DNA from: Mimachlamys varia
Lineage: Eukaryota; Mollusca; Bivalvia; Pectinida; Pectinidae
Assembly (NCBI GenBank): GCA_947623455.1
Contig: OX392527.1
Location: 7,002,001-7,066,000, forward strand
DNA length: 64,000 bases
Reading direction: 5' to 3'
Shown here one piece after another: positions 13,381 through 27,708 of this stretch. Under the pieces are notes generated by a model that was not told where the DNA came from, made no database searches, and saw only the letters and a program-made list of their open reading frames with translations. Made by a program: the position numbers and the translations under genes. Positions within the stretch are counted from its first letter, which is position 1; every line of letters begins with the position of its first letter.

Positions 13381-14778
13381 GAAGCCACTTTTACGTCTCT
13401 GCCTCAAAAGAAACTATGGTGAAGCCACTTTTACGTCTCTGCCTCAAAAGAAACTTTGGTGAAGCCACTTTTACGTCTCTGCCTCAAAAGAAACTTTGGT
13501 GAAGCCACTTTTACGTCTCTGCCTCAAAAGAAACTTTGGTGAAGCCACTTTTACGTCTCTGCCTCAAAAGAAACTATGGTGAAGCCACTTTTACGTCTCT
13601 GCCTCAAAAGAAACTATGGTGAAGCCACTTTTACGTCTCTGCCTCAAAAGAAACTATGGTGAAGCCACTTTTACGTCTCTGCCTCAAAAGAAATTTTGGT
13701 GAAGCCACTTTTACGTCTCTGCCTCAAAAGAAACTTTAGTGAAAGCACTTTTACGTCGCTGCCTCGAAAGAAACTTTAGTGAAAGCACTTTTACGTCTCT
13801 GCCTCAAAAGAAACTATGGTGAAGCCACTTTTACGTCTCTGCCTCAAAAGAAACTATGGTGAAGCCACTTTTACGTCTCTGCCTCAAAAGAAATTTTGGT
13901 GAAGCCACTTTTACGTCTCTGCCTCAAAAGAAACTTTAGTGAAAGCACTTTTACGTCGCTGCCTCGAAAGAAACTTTAGTGAAAGCACTTTTACGTCTCT
14001 GCCTCAAAAGAAACTATGGTGAAGCCACTTTTACGTCTCTGCCTCAAAAGAAACTTTAGTGAAAGCACTTTTACGTCTCTGCCTCAAAAGAAACTATGGT
14101 GAAGCCACTTTTACGCCTCTGCCTCAAAAGAAATTTTGGTGAAGGCACTTTTACGTCTCTGATTCAAAAGAAACTATGGTGAAGCCACTTTTACGTCTCT
14201 GCCTCAAAAGAAATTTTGGTGAAGGCACTTTTATGTCTCTGCCTCAAAAGAAACTTTGGTGAAGGCACTTTTACGTCTCTGATTCAAAAGAAACTATGGT
14301 GAAGCCACTTTTACGTCTCTGCCTCAAAAGAAATTTTGGTGAAGGCACTTTTACGTCTCTGCCTCAAAAGAAACTTTAGTGAAGGCACTTTTACGTCTCT
14401 GCCTCAAAAGAAATTTTGGTGAATGCACTTTTACGTCTCTGCCTCAAAAGAAACTTTGGTGAAGCCACTTTAACGCCTCTGTCTCAAAAGAAACTTTAGT
14501 GAAGGCACTTTTACGTCTCTGCCTCAAAAGAAACTTTAGTGAAGGCACTTTTACGTCTCTGTCTCAAAAGAAACTTTAGTGAAGGCACTTTTACGTCTCT
14601 GCCTCAAAAGAAACTTTGGTGAAGCCACTTTTACGTCTATGCCACAAAAGAAACTTTGGTGAAGCCTCTTTTCCGTTTCTGCCTCAAAAGAAACTTTGGT
14701 GAAGCCACTTTAACGTCTCTGCCACAAAAGAAACTTTGGTGAAGCCTCTTTTCCGTTTCTGCCACAAAAGAAACTCTG
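13381..14778. repeat. 40-bp minisatellite array, 35 copies
   Basis: The unit begins GAAGCCACTTTTACGTCTCT and continues GCCTCAAAAGAAACTWTGGT. The period is exactly 40 bp throughout: 35 units occupy about 1400 bp with substitutions but essentially no indels. Sub-types (GAAGCCACTT, GAAAGCACTT, GAAGGCACTT; AAACTATGG, AAATTTTGG, AAACTTTAG) appear in repeating order, for example the block at 13681-13800 and again at 13861-13980, which points to duplication of several units at a time. The last copies, after about 14640, are more diverged. Confidence 0.97.
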
Positions 14779-14783
14779 GACCT

Positions 14784-15345
14784 TTCTTAAACCTTATTGG
14801 AATGGTGATTTGAAGGATCTCCATAAAAGACTGTGGAATCTTCGCTCTAATTGGGTTTAAGCTTGGCCGACCACAGGCCCCCAAAGCGGATTCCTTTACT
14901 TATATAAAGAGGCAAAGCGCAATTTTCGTAGATCCCACCGTCCATTGTCATATGAGCTACAGAAACTTAATGATGAATTAAATTAGCAGCCGAGTTAGAT
15001 CAACAGACTTTATGGGAGCATCTGAAATGTCAACGGAACAATGGAACAGCTTGTGCTGAAATAATATTTGATGACAAAGCTGTCTTGTTGATTCTAAAAT
15101 AAAGGATATTCTTGATAAGCCCATTTTATCAAGGCATTTTAGGGATTTTACCATGTATGATGTTTATGCGCTTTGTATGAAATTACCATCAGGCAAAGCA
15201 CCAGGTTATGACATATAAGGACATCTGGTGGCGAGTGTCACTGTCCCTGTCTAACAGGGCTATTTAATGCTCTTGCATACTTCCAACATGGTATAATATT
15301 GCTACTATCTTACAACCTGATCTGGATAACAACGTGAACTGTAGC
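14784..15345 (+). pseudogene. Fossil non-LTR retrotransposon (LINE) fragment, linker to start of RT
   Basis: Conceptual translation with several frame changes gives KPYWNGDLKDLHKRLWNLR near 14790-14850, then a YKEAKRNFRR-like stretch near 14900-14930, a LNDEL stretch, and KLPSGKAPGYD at 15179-15212, followed by LTGLFNALAYFQH near 15255-15290. This order (KPYW, EAKRxFRR, GKAPGYD, LxxLFN) is that of the region between endonuclease and reverse transcriptase in many animal LINEs. Stops and frameshifts interrupt it repeatedly, so it is a dead remnant with no detectable 5' or 3' end. It sits between two minisatellites. The family was not identified. It differs from the minus-strand LINE further right, whose equivalent region is not present here. 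Confidence 0.72.
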
Positions 15346-15384
15346 ACTATTATTATGTACTCTGATCATTCGTATACGGAAAAT

Positions 15385-18300
15385 TATAGGCACTGTACCT
15401 GTACAGTTATATGGAATATTATAGGGACAGTACCTGTACAGTTATATGGAATATTATAGGAGCAGTACCTGTACAGTTATATGGAATATTATAGGTACAG
15501 TACCTGTACAGTTATATGGAATATTATAGGAGCAGTACATGTACAGTTATATGGAATATTATAGGTACAGTACCTGTACAGTTTTATGGAATATTATAGG
15601 TACAGTACCTGTACAGTTTTATGGAATATTATAGGAACAGTACCTGTACAGTTTTATGGAATATTATAGGAGCAGTACCTGTACAGTTATATGGAATATT
15701 ATATGGACAGTACCTGTACAGTTATATGGAATATTATAGAAGCAGTACCTGTACAGTTATATGGAATATTATAGGTACAGTACCTGTACAGTTATATGGA
15801 ATATTATAGGAACAGTACCTGTACAGTTATATTGAATATTATAGGAGCAGTACCTGTACAGTTATATGGAATATTATAGGTACAGTACCTGTACAGTTTT
15901 ATGGAATATTATAGGAACAGTACCTGTACAGTTTTATGGAATATTATAGGAACAGTACATTTTGTACCTGTACAGTTTTATGGAATATTATAGGAACAGT
16001 ACCTGTACTGTTTTATGGAATATTATAGGAACAGTACATTTTGTACCTGTACAGTTTTATGGAATATTATAGGAACAGTACATGTACAGTTTTATGGAAT
16101 ATTATAGGAACAGTACCTGTACAGTTTTGTGGAATATTATAGGAACAGTACCTGTACAGTTATATGGAATATTATAGGAACAGTACCTGTACAGTTATGT
16201 GGAATATTATAGGAACAGTACATGTACAGTTTTGTGGAATATTATAGGAACAGTACCTGTACAGTTATAAGGAATATTATAGGAACATTACATGTACAGT
16301 TATATGGAATATTATATGAACAGTACATGTACAGTTTTATGGAATATTATAGGAACAGTACATGTACAGTTTTATGGAATATTATAGGAACAGTACCTGT
16401 ACATTTAGATGGAATATTATAGGAACAGTACCTTTACAGTTTTGTGGAATATTATAGGAACAGTACCTGTACAGTTATATGGAATATTATAGAAACAGTA
16501 CCTGTACAGTTATATGGAATATTATAGGAACAGTACCTGAACAGTTTTATGGAATATTATAGGAGAAGTACCTGTACAGTTATATGGAATATTATAGGAA
16601 CAGTACCTGTACATTTATATGGAATATTATAGGAGAAGTACCTGTACAGTTATATGGAATATTATAGGAACAGTACCTGTACAGTTATATGGAATATTAT
16701 AGGAGAAGTACCTGTACAGTTATATGGAATATTATAGAAACAGTACCTGTACAGTTATATGGAATATTATAGAAACAGTACCTGTACAGTTATATGGAAT
16801 ATTATAGGAGCAGTACATGTACAGTTACATGGAATATTATAGGAACAGTACCTGTACAGTTATATGGAATATTATAGAAACAGTACCTGTACAGTTATAT
16901 GGAATATTATAGGAACAGTACCTGTACAGTTATATGGAATATTATAGGAGCAGTACATGTACAGTTACATGGAATATTATAGGAACAGTACCTGTACAGT
17001 TACATGGAATATTATAGGAACAGTACCTGTACAGTTATATGGAATATTATAGGAACAGTACCTGTACAGTTATATGGAATATTATAGGAGCAGTACATGT
17101 ACAGTTACATGGAATATTATAGGAACAGTACCTGTTCAGTTATATGGAATATTATAGGAACAGTACCTGTACAGTTATATGGAATATTATAGGAGCAGTA
17201 CATGTACAGTTACATGGAATATTATAGGAACAGTACCTGTACAGCTATATGGAATATTATAGGAACAGTACCTGTACAGTTATGTGGAATATTATAGGAA
17301 CAGTACATGTACAGTTTTGTGGAATATTATAGGAACAGTACCTGTACAGTTATATGGAATATTATAGGAACATTACATGTACAGTTATATGGAATATTAT
17401 ATGAACAGTACATGTACAATTTTCTGAAATATTATAGGAACAGTACATGTACAGTTTTATGGAATATTATAGGAACAGTACCTGTACATTTAGATGGAAT
17501 ATTATATGAACAGTACATGTACAGTTTTATGGAATATTATAGGAACAGTACCTGTACAGTTATATGGAATATTATAGGAACAGTACCTGTACAGTTTTAT
17601 GGAATATTATAGGTACAGTACCTGTACAGTTATATGGAATATTATAGGAACAGTACCTGTACAGTTATATTGAATATTATAGGAGCAGTACCTGTACAGT
17701 TATATGGAATATTATAGGTACAGTACCTGTACAGTTTTATGGAATATTATAGGAACAGTACCTGTACAGTTTTATGGAATATTATAGGAACAGTACATTT
17801 TGTACCTGTACAGTTTTATGGAATATTATAGGAACAGTACCTGTACTGTTTTATGGAATATTATAGGAACAGTACATTTTGTACCTGTACAGTTTTATGG
17901 AATATTATAGGAACAGTACATGTACAGTTTTATGGAATATTATAGGAACAGTACCTGTACAGTTTTGTGGAATATTATAGGAACAGTACCTGTACAGTTA
18001 TATGGAATATTATAGGAACAGTACCTGTACAGTTATGTGGAATATTATAGGAACAGTACATGTACAGTTTTGTGGAATATTATAGGAACAGTACCTGTAC
18101 AGTTATAAGGAATATTATAGGAACATTACATGTACAGTTATATGGAATATTATATGAACAGTACATGTACAGTTTTATGGAATATTATAGGAACAGTACA
18201 TGTACAGTTTTATGGAATATTATAGGAACAGTACCTGTACATTTAGATGGAATATTATAGGAACAGTACCTTTACAGTTTTGTGGAATATTATAGGAACA

Positions 18301-20453
18301 GTACCTGTACAGTTATATGGAATATTATAGAAACAGTACCTGTACAGTTATATGGAATATTATAGGAACAGTACCTGAACAGTTTTATGGAATATTATAG
18401 GAGAAGTACCTGTACAGTTATATGGAATATTATAGGAACAGTACCTGTACATTTATATGGAATATTATAGGAGAAGTACCTGTACAGTTATATGGAATAT
18501 TATAGGAACAGTACCTGTACAGTTATATGGAATATTATAGGAGAAGTACCTGTACAGTTATATGGAATATTATAGAAACAGTACCTGTACAGTTATATGG
18601 AATATTATAGAAACAGTACCTGTACAGTTATATGGAATATTATAGGAGCAGTACATGTACAGTTACATGGAATATTATAGGAACAGTACCTGTACAGTTA
18701 TATGGAATATTATAGAAACAGTACCTGTACAGTTATATGGAATATTATAGGAACAGTACCTGTACAGTTATATGGAATATTATAGGAGCAGTACATGTAC
18801 AGTTACATGGAATATTATAGGAACAGTACCTGTACAGTTACATGGAATATTATAGGAACAGTACCTGTACAGTTATATGGAATATTATAGGAACAGTACC
18901 TGTACAGTTATATGGAATATTATAGGAGCAGTACATGTACAGTTACATGGAATATTATAGGAACAGTACCTGTTCAGTTATATGGAATATTATAGGAACA
19001 GTACCTGTACAGTTATATGGAATATTATAGGAGCAGTACATGTACAGTTACATGGAATATTATAGGAACAGTACCTGTACAGCTATATGGAATATTATAG
19101 GAACAGTACCTGTACAGTTATGTGGAATATTATAGGAACAGTACATGTACAGTTTTGTGGAATATTATAGGAACAGTACCTGTACAGTTATATGGAATAT
19201 TATAGGAACATTACATGTACAGTTATATGGAATATTATATGAACAGTACATGTACAATTTTCTGAAATATTATAGGAACAGTACATGTACAGTTTTATGG
19301 AATATTATAGGAACAGTACCTGTACATTTAGATGGAATATTATATGAACAGTACATGTACAGTTTTATGGAATATTATAGGAACAGTACCTGTACAGTTA
19401 TATGGAATATTATAGGAACAGTACCTGTACAGTTATATGGAATATTATAGGAGAAGTACCTGTACAGTTATATGGAATATTATAGAAACAGTACCTGTAC
19501 AGTTATATGGAATATTATAGAAACAGTTCCTGTACAGTTATATGGAATATTATAGGAGCAGTACATGTACAGTTACATGGAATATTATAGGAACAGTACC
19601 TGTACAGTTATATGGAATATTATAGAAACAGTACCTGTACAGTTATATGGAATATTATAGGAACAGTACCTGTACAGTTATATGGAATATTATAGGAGCA
19701 GTACATGTACAGTTACATGGAATAATATAGGAACAGTACCTGCACAGTTACATGGAATATTATAGGAACAGTACCTGTACAGTTATATGGAATATTATAG
19801 GAACAGTACCTGTACAGTTATATGGAATATTATAGGAGCAGTACATGTACAGTTACATGGAATATTATAGGAACAGTACCTGTTCAGTTATATGGAATAT
19901 TATAGGAACAGTACCTGTACAGTTATATGGAATATTATAGGAGCAGTACATGTACAGTTACATGGAATATTATAGGAACAGTACCTGTACAGTTATATGG
20001 AATATTATAGGAACAATACATGTACAGTTATATGGAATATTATAGGAACAATACCTGTACAGTTTTGTGGAATATTATAGGAACAGTACCTGTACAGTTA
20101 TATGGAATATTATAGGAACAGTACCTGTACAGTTATGTGGAATATTATAGGAACAGTACATGTACAGTTTTGTGGAATATTATAGGAACAGTACCTGTAC
20201 AGTTATATGGAATATTATAGGAACATTACATGTACAGTTATATGGAATATTATATGAACAGTACATGTACAATTTTATGAAATATTATAGGAACAGTACA
20301 TGTACAGTTTTATGGAATATTATAGGAACAGTACCTGTACATTTAGATGGAATATTATATGAACAGTACATGTACAGTTTTATGGAATATTATAGGAACA
20401 GTACCTGTACATTTAGATGGAATATTATAGGAACAGTACCTGTACAGTTTTAT
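15385..20453. repeat. 35-bp minisatellite array, about 145 copies
   Basis: The unit is GGAATATTATAGGAACAGTA followed by CCTGTACAGTTATAT. Variants with GTACATGTAC are perfectly palindromic. A higher-order structure is clear: a rare form with CAGTACATTTTGTACC occurs at 15953 and again at 17791, exactly 1838 bp apart, and the flanking variant order matches as well, so a block of about 1.84 kb (roughly 15760-17594) is repeated next to itself (17598-19432). A third partial copy follows to about 20450. Short open frames such as 17307-17612 and 19145-19450 are copies of one another within this block and are not genes. Confidence 0.97.
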
Positions 20454-21097
20454 ACACGGATATTCGGATTAGTTTAAGTTTGGTTTCCGATCTGTTGTTC
20501 TCTGTCTCCATATTCTGTCACAGATCACGTGCAAACACACTTAGCTGTCCCCGGCACATTTTGTTTGGTAAGGCGAGAGCCTTTGTCAATCCCTTGTGTA
20601 GATTTTGACAATAATAAAATACTTAATTATAGCCTCATCGAAACGATTCTTTCCGCTTCCTAATGCCCGCGTGGCCCGATCCAGACACAGCGTACACTTT
20701 ATCGTGGCTCGTTTGTCGCGGAGTAGTTTGTCCGCCTTGCTAGGAGCACGTAACTGTCACCGGTAGTCAGAAAAAGCGAACATAATCTACAGCCATTATC
20801 GGTGTTCAAAGACAAGCAATATGTAGTCAAATTTCAATTCAATTATTGGAGGAAAGTTTTCCATTTAGCCCTGGACGTGTTATTATTTGATGCTGAAACA
20901 TGATCGGCAATCGGCGGTACCGATGATATAATCTCTAAACTCGGTCTAAAAGTGCTGTGGTGACACATGCTTAAATCGTCCGATATCTCAAGAGGATAAA
21001 TATCATTACCAACATCAGGTAGACACCAAAACACCATTTTTTTCGTATTTAGTTGTTGTGCTATTTTATTTATGAGAAATCGGAAACATTGACCGAG
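20454..21097. other. Unique spacer, no supported gene
   Basis: Non-repetitive, with a locally higher GC stretch around 20660-20770. One minus-strand open frame (20843-21037, 64 codons) has a mixed, non-repetitive composition but no motif I know. It could be an exon or chance. AATAAA occurs near 20614. Nothing else was recognised. Confidence 0.5.
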
Positions 21098-24000
21098 TAT
21101 GCATTTCTCTCGTCATACATGTACTACCCTGTGCTTGATAACATTTCTCTCGTTATACTACCCTGTGTGTGATAACATTTCTCTCGTCATACTACCCTGT
21201 GTGTGATAACATTTCTCTCGTCATACTACCCTGTGTGTGATAACATTTCTCTCGTCATACTACCCTGTGTGTGATAACATTTCTCTCGTCATACTACCCT
21301 GTGCTTGATAACATTTCTCTTGTTATACTACCCTGTCAGTGTAATAACATTTCTCTTGTCATACTACCCAGTATGTGATAACATTTCTCTTGTCATACTA
21401 CCCTGTGTGTGATAACATTTCTCTCCTCATACTAACCTGAGTGTGATAACATTTCTCTCGTTATACTACCCAGTATGTGATAACATTTCTCTTGTCATAC
21501 TACCTTGTGTGTGATAACATTTTTCTCGTCATACTACCCTGTGTGTGATAACATTTCTCTTGTCATACTACCTTGTGTGTGATAACATTTCTCTTGTCAT
21601 ACTACCCTGTGTGTGATAACATTTCTCTCGTCATACTACCCTGTGTGTGATAACATTTCTCTCGTCATACTACCCTGTGTGTGATAACATTTCTCTTGTC
21701 ATACTACCCTGTGTGTGATAACATTTCTCTCGTCATACTACCCTGTGTGTGATAACATTTCTCTCGTTATACTACCCAGTATGTGATAACATTTCTCTCG
21801 TCATACTACCCTGTGTGTGATAAAATTTCTCTCGTCATACTACCCTGTGTGTGATAACATTTCTCTTGTCATACTACCCTGTGTGTGATAACATTTCTCT
21901 CGTCATACTACCCTGTGTGTGATAACATTTCTCTCGTCATACTACCCTGTGTGTGATAACATTTTCTCTCGTCATACTACCCTGTGTGTGTGATAACAGT
22001 ACTCTCGTCATACTACCCTGTGTGTGTGGTAACATTACTCTCGTCATACTACCCTGTGTGTGATAACATTTCTCTCGTCATACTACCCTGTGTGTGATAA
22101 CATTTCTCTCGTCATACTACCCTGTGTGTGTGATAACATTTTCTCTCGTCATACTACCCTGTGTGTGTGATAACATTACTCTCGTCATACTACCCTGTGT
22201 GTGTGGTAACATTACTCTCGTTATACTACCCTGTGTGTGATAACATTTCTTTTGTCATACTACCCTGTGTGTGATAACATTTCTCTTGTCATATTACCCA
22301 GTATGTGATAACATTTCTCTCGTCATACTACCCTGTGTGTGTGGTAACATTTCTCTCGTCATACTACCCTGTGTGTGTGATAACATTTCTCTTGTCATAC
22401 TACCCTGTGTGTGATAACATTTCTCTCGTCATACTACCCTGTGTGTGATAACATTTCTCTCGTTATACTACCCAGTATGTGATAACATTTCTCTCGTCAT
22501 ACTACCCTGTGTGTGATAAAATTTCTCTCGTCATACTACCCTGTATGTGATAACATTTCTCTTGTCATACTACCCTGTGTGTGATAAAATTTCTCTCGTC
22601 ATACTACCTTGTGTGTGATAACATTTTTCTCGTCATACTACCCTGAGTGTGATAACATTTTTCTCGTCATACTACCTTGTGTGTGATAACATTTCTCTCG
22701 TCATACTACCCTGTATGCGATAACATTTCTCTCATCTGACTTCCCTGTATGTGATAACATTTCTCTCGTCATACTACCCTGAGTGTGATAACATTTCTCT
22801 CGTCATATTACCCTGTGTGTGTGATAAGATTTTTTATTCGTCATACTACCCTGTGTGTGATAACATTTCTCTCGTCATACTACCCTGTGTGTGATAACAT
22901 TTCTCTCGTCATACTACTCTGTTGGTAATAACATTTTTTATTCGTCATACTACCCTGTGTGTGATAACATTTCTCTCGTCATACTACCCTGTGTGTGTGA
23001 TGACATTTCTCTCGTCATACGACTCTGTGTGTGATAACATTTCTCTCGTCATACTACCCTGTGTGTGGTAAAATTTATCTCGTCATACTTCCTTGTGTGT
23101 GATAACATTTTTCTCGTCATACTACCCTGTGTGTGATAACATTTTTCTCGTCATACTACCCTGTGTGTGATAACATTTCTCTCGTCATACTACCTTGTGT
23201 GTGATAACATTTTTCTCGTCATACTACCCTGTGTGTGATAACATTTTTCTCGTCATACTACCCTGTGTGTGATAACATTTCTCTCGTCATACTACCCTGT
23301 GTGTGATAACATTTTTCTCGTCATACTACCCTGTGTGTGATAACATTTCTCTTGTCATACTACCCTGTGTGTGTGATAACATTTCTCTTGTCATACTACC
23401 CTGTGTGTGATAAAATTTCTCTCGTCATACTACCTTGTGTGTGATAACATTTTTCTCGTCATACTACCCTGAGTGTGATAACATTTTTCTCGTCATACTA
23501 CCTTGTGTGTGATAACATTTCTCTTGTTATACTACCCTGTATGCGATAACATTTCTCTCGTCATACTACCCTGTGTGTGATAACATTTTTCTCGTCATAC
23601 TACACTGTGTGTGATAACATTTCTCTCGTTATACTACCCTGTGTGTGATAACATTTTTCTCGTCATACTACCCTGTGTGTGATAACATTTCTCTTGTCAT
23701 ACTACCCTGTGTGTGATAACATTTATCTTGTTATACTACCCTGTATGCGATAACAGTTTTTATTCGTCATACTACCCTTTGTGTGATAACATTTCTCTCG
23801 TCATACTACCCTGTGTGTGTGATAACATTTTTCTCGTCATACTACCCTGTGTGTGATAACATTTCTCTTGTCATACTACCCTGTGTGTGTGATAACATTT
23901 CTCTTGTCATACTACCCTGTGTGTGATAAAATTTCTCTCGTCATACTACCTTGTGTGTGATAACATTTTTCTCGTCATACTACCCTGAGTGTGATAACAT

Positions 24001-24617
24001 TTTTCTCGTCATACTACCTTGTGTGTGATAACATTTCTCTTGTTATACTACCCTGTATGCGATAACATTTCTCTCGTCATACTACCCTGTGTGTGTGATA
24101 ACATTTCTTTCGTCATACTACCCTGTGTGTGATAACAGTTTTTATTCGTCATACTACCCTGTGTGTGATAACATTTCTCTCGTCATACTACCCTGTGTGT
24201 GATAACATTTTTCTCGTCATACTACACTGTGTGTGATAACATTTCTCTCGTTATACTACCCTGTGTGTGATAACATTTTTCTCGTCATACTACCCTGTGT
24301 GTGATAACATTTCTCTTGTCATACTACCCTGTGTGTGATAACATTTATCTTGTTATACTACCCTGTATGCGATAACAGTTTTTATTCGTCATACTACCCT
24401 TTGTGTGATAACATTTCTCTCGTCATACTACCCTGTGTGTGTGATAACATTTCTCTCGTCATACTACCCTGTGTGTGATAACAGTTTTTATTCGTCATAC
24501 TACCCTTTGTGTGATAACATTTTTTATTCGTCAAAGTACCCTGTGTGAGGTAACATTTTTTATTCGTCAAAGTACCCTGTGTGTGGTAACATTTCTCTCG
24601 TCATACTACCCTGTGTG
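21098..24617. repeat. 34-bp minisatellite array, about 103 copies
   Basis: The unit is GATAACATTTCTCTCGTCAT followed by ACTACCCTGTGTGT. Length varies slightly through the GT run (GTGTGT to GTGTGTGT) and the T run after ACATT, which looks like slippage. A marker combination (TAAAATTTCTC, then a TTGTGTG unit, then a GAGTGTG unit) occurs near 22582, 23411 and 23927, showing block duplications of about 0.5-0.8 kb. A longer variant with ACAGTTTTTATTCG is confined to the right half. Confidence 0.97.
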
Positions 24618-25701
24618 TCCAGTAATCTTATATTGTTTTGCATAGAGCAGTGTTTTGATGTTGTATTTTGTTTTGGCTATTATGTTTCGTAACTCGGTGA
24701 AACCATATTAATCAATACCATAGCAGTCTGATATACACAAGTTACTTCTCCTTAAAATCGTCCGAACAGCATTGACCGCTTCTATATACACGTATTATGC
24801 ATCAGGTACACCGGCCGTCAAACATCCGAACCCACAAATGATGTACGGATGCATATATGCATTTCATTGCCATGTCCGCCGGGACCACTAAGCCGGTTGG
24901 TACCGGAAGTTTATGGTCTCACAAGGTCTGTCGAGACGCCAGACCGGGTTTGGACTACTTGTTTACGGTATGATGGAAGCGATTTGATGGCTCGGTATAG
25001 ACTATGTGTTGCTTTCTGAAATCGTTTTATGACATATTATTAAATTGATAATCTATAAACTTCGCCAAAACGTGGGAACAGGAAAATTCAATATAGAGAG
25101 TAAGCCGCTGTTAACCCTAGGGATAGTAAGACGCTGTTAGCCCTAGGGATAAGCGTCTGTGTTTCTTAGCCAAATAGCCTTCGCATAACTCTCTAAGGTA
25201 ACCAACATGTTCTAATCTGGATTGGCCTATATATTCTCAGGCTCGTGATTTTGATCCGCATTATCCAGTTTTTCTACAAACTCAGTACATTACTGACAGC
25301 TGAGGACGATCGCCGAACGCGGTCGTAAAAGTCTGGTGAGTTTTGATAAAATGCACTAGAGTTGTACACATTCGGAAATAAAGCATGGTCTCGTCTGTCA
25401 ATTCCGACTTACGTTCCACTGTGTACGTATCCCGACCCCCGTTATTTTGACACCCGGAATGACAAGACGTATAGGTGTATGCTGCCTTTATGTAATCTCT
25501 AAACCGACTTTCATGCAAAAAAATCGGACTTGTCAAGATCACATGCATTATTTACTCCTAGCACTTTCAACGATACCGCAGTTTGTGAATATTATTTCTT
25601 TGTGACAGTGGCGGTAACATCAATATACTGCAGTAAACCGACCAGAACATGGACAATGTTGGCTTATAGAATGTGTCGTGATTTAAACGCATGACAGTAT
25701 A
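24618..25701. other. Unique spacer, no recognised gene
   Basis: Mostly non-repetitive DNA. A small imperfect tandem duplication with GTAAGMCGCTGTTARCCCTAG lies at 25100-25150. Two minus-strand open frames (25282-25548, 88 codons; 25567-25782, 71 codons) occur. The second runs into the neighbouring array and is not credible. The first has no recognised motif and no clear splice context, so I do not call it a gene. Confidence 0.5.
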
Positions 25702-27708
25702 GTGACTTACAAAATATAGTGACTTATATGGTAGACATGTATCATACAAAATATAGTGACTTTGATGGTAGACATGTATCATACAAAATATAGTGACTTA
25801 TATGGTAGACATGTATCATACAAAATATAGTGACTTATATTGTAGACATGTATCATACAAAATATAGTGACTTATATTGTAGACATGTATCATACAAAAT
25901 ATAGTGACTTATATTGTAGACATGTATCATACAAAATATAGTGACTTATATTGTAGACATGTATCATACAAAATATAGTGACTAATATGGTAGACATGTA
26001 TCTTACAAAATATAGTGACTAAGATGGTAGACATGTATCATACAAAATATAGTGACTTTGATGGTAGACATGTATCATACAAAGTATAGTGACTTATATG
26101 GTAGACATGTATCTTACAAAATATCGTGACTTATATGGTAGACATGTATCATACAAAATATAGTGACTTAGATGGTAGACATGTATCATACAAAATATAG
26201 TGACTTAGATGGTAGACATGTATCATACAAAATATAGTGACTTAGACAGTAGACATGTATCATACAAAATATAGTGACTAAGATGGTAGACATGTAATAT
26301 ATCATACAAAATATAGTGACTTAGATGGTAGACATGTATCATACAAAATATAGTGACTTATATGGTAGACATGTATCATACAAAATATAGTGACTTATAT
26401 GGTAGACATGTATCATACAAAATATAGTGACTTTGATGGTAGACATATATCATACAAAATATAGTGACTTAGATGGTAGACATATATCATACAAAATATA
26501 GTGACTTAGATGGTAGACATGTATCATACAAAATATAGTGACTTATATGGTAGACATGTATCATACAAAATATAGTGACTTAGATGGTAGACATGTATCA
26601 TACAAAATATAGTGACTTAGATGGTAGACATGTATCTTGCACAATATAGTGACTTAGATGGCAGACATGTATCATACAAAATATAGTGACTTAGATGGTA
26701 GACATGTATCTTACAAAATATAGTGACTTAGATGGTAGACATGTATCATACAAAATATAGTGACTTATATGGTAGACATGTATCATACAAAATATAGTGA
26801 CTTTGATGGTAGACATGTATCATACAAAATATAGTGACTTAGATGGTAGACATGTATCATACAAAATATAGTGACTTATATTGTAGACATGTATGATACA
26901 AAATATAGTGACTAAGATGGTAGACATGTATCATACAAAATATAGTGACTTAGATGGTAGACATGTATCATACAAAATATAGTGACCTATATGGTAGACA
27001 TGTATCATATAAGATATAGTGACTTAGATGGTAGACATGTATCATACAAAATATAGTGACTTAGACAGTAGACATGTATCATACAAAATATAGTGACTTA
27101 GACAGTAGACGTGTATCATACAAAATATAGTGACTTAGATGGTAAACATGTATCATACAAAATATAGTGACTTAGATGGTATAAATGTATCATACAAAAT
27201 ATAGTGACTTAGATGGTAGACATGTATCATACAAAGTATAGTGACTTAGATGGTAGACATGTATCTTACAAATATAGTGACTTATATGGTAGACATGTAT
27301 CATACAAAATATAGTGACTTAAATGGTAGACATGTATCATACAAAATATAGTGACTTATATGGTAGACATGTATCATACAAAATATAGTGACTTTGATGG
27401 TAGACATGTATCATACAAAATATAGTGACTTAGATGGTAGACATGTAATATATCATACAAAATATAGTGACTTAGATGGTAGACATGTATCATACAAAAT
27501 ATAGTGACTTAGACGGTAGACATGTATCATACAAAATATAGTGACTTAGATGGTAGACATGTATCATACAAAATATAGGGACTAAGATGAAAGACATGTA
27601 TCATACAAAATATAGGGACTAAGATGAAAGACATGTATCATACAAAATATAGTGACTAAGATGGTAGACATGTATCATACAAAATATAGTGACTTAGATG
27701 GTAGACAT
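25702..27708. repeat. 37-bp minisatellite array, about 54 copies
   Basis: The unit is GTAGACATGTATCATACAAA followed by ATATAGTGACTTAGATG. Two units carry the same 5-bp extension (ACATGTAATATATCATAC, near 26290 and 27445), about 1.15 kb apart, so at least one segment has been duplicated. Variants ACTTAGACAG and ACTTTGATGG recur in order. Confidence 0.97.

Noticed and set aside
1..24617. CRISPR-like direct repeats
   Set aside because: The repeats are contiguous with no unique spacers, the units are diverged, and the context is eukaryotic.
25282..25782. Two minus-strand open frames as host genes
   Set aside because: No domain or splice evidence, and the second is partly made of the 37-bp satellite.
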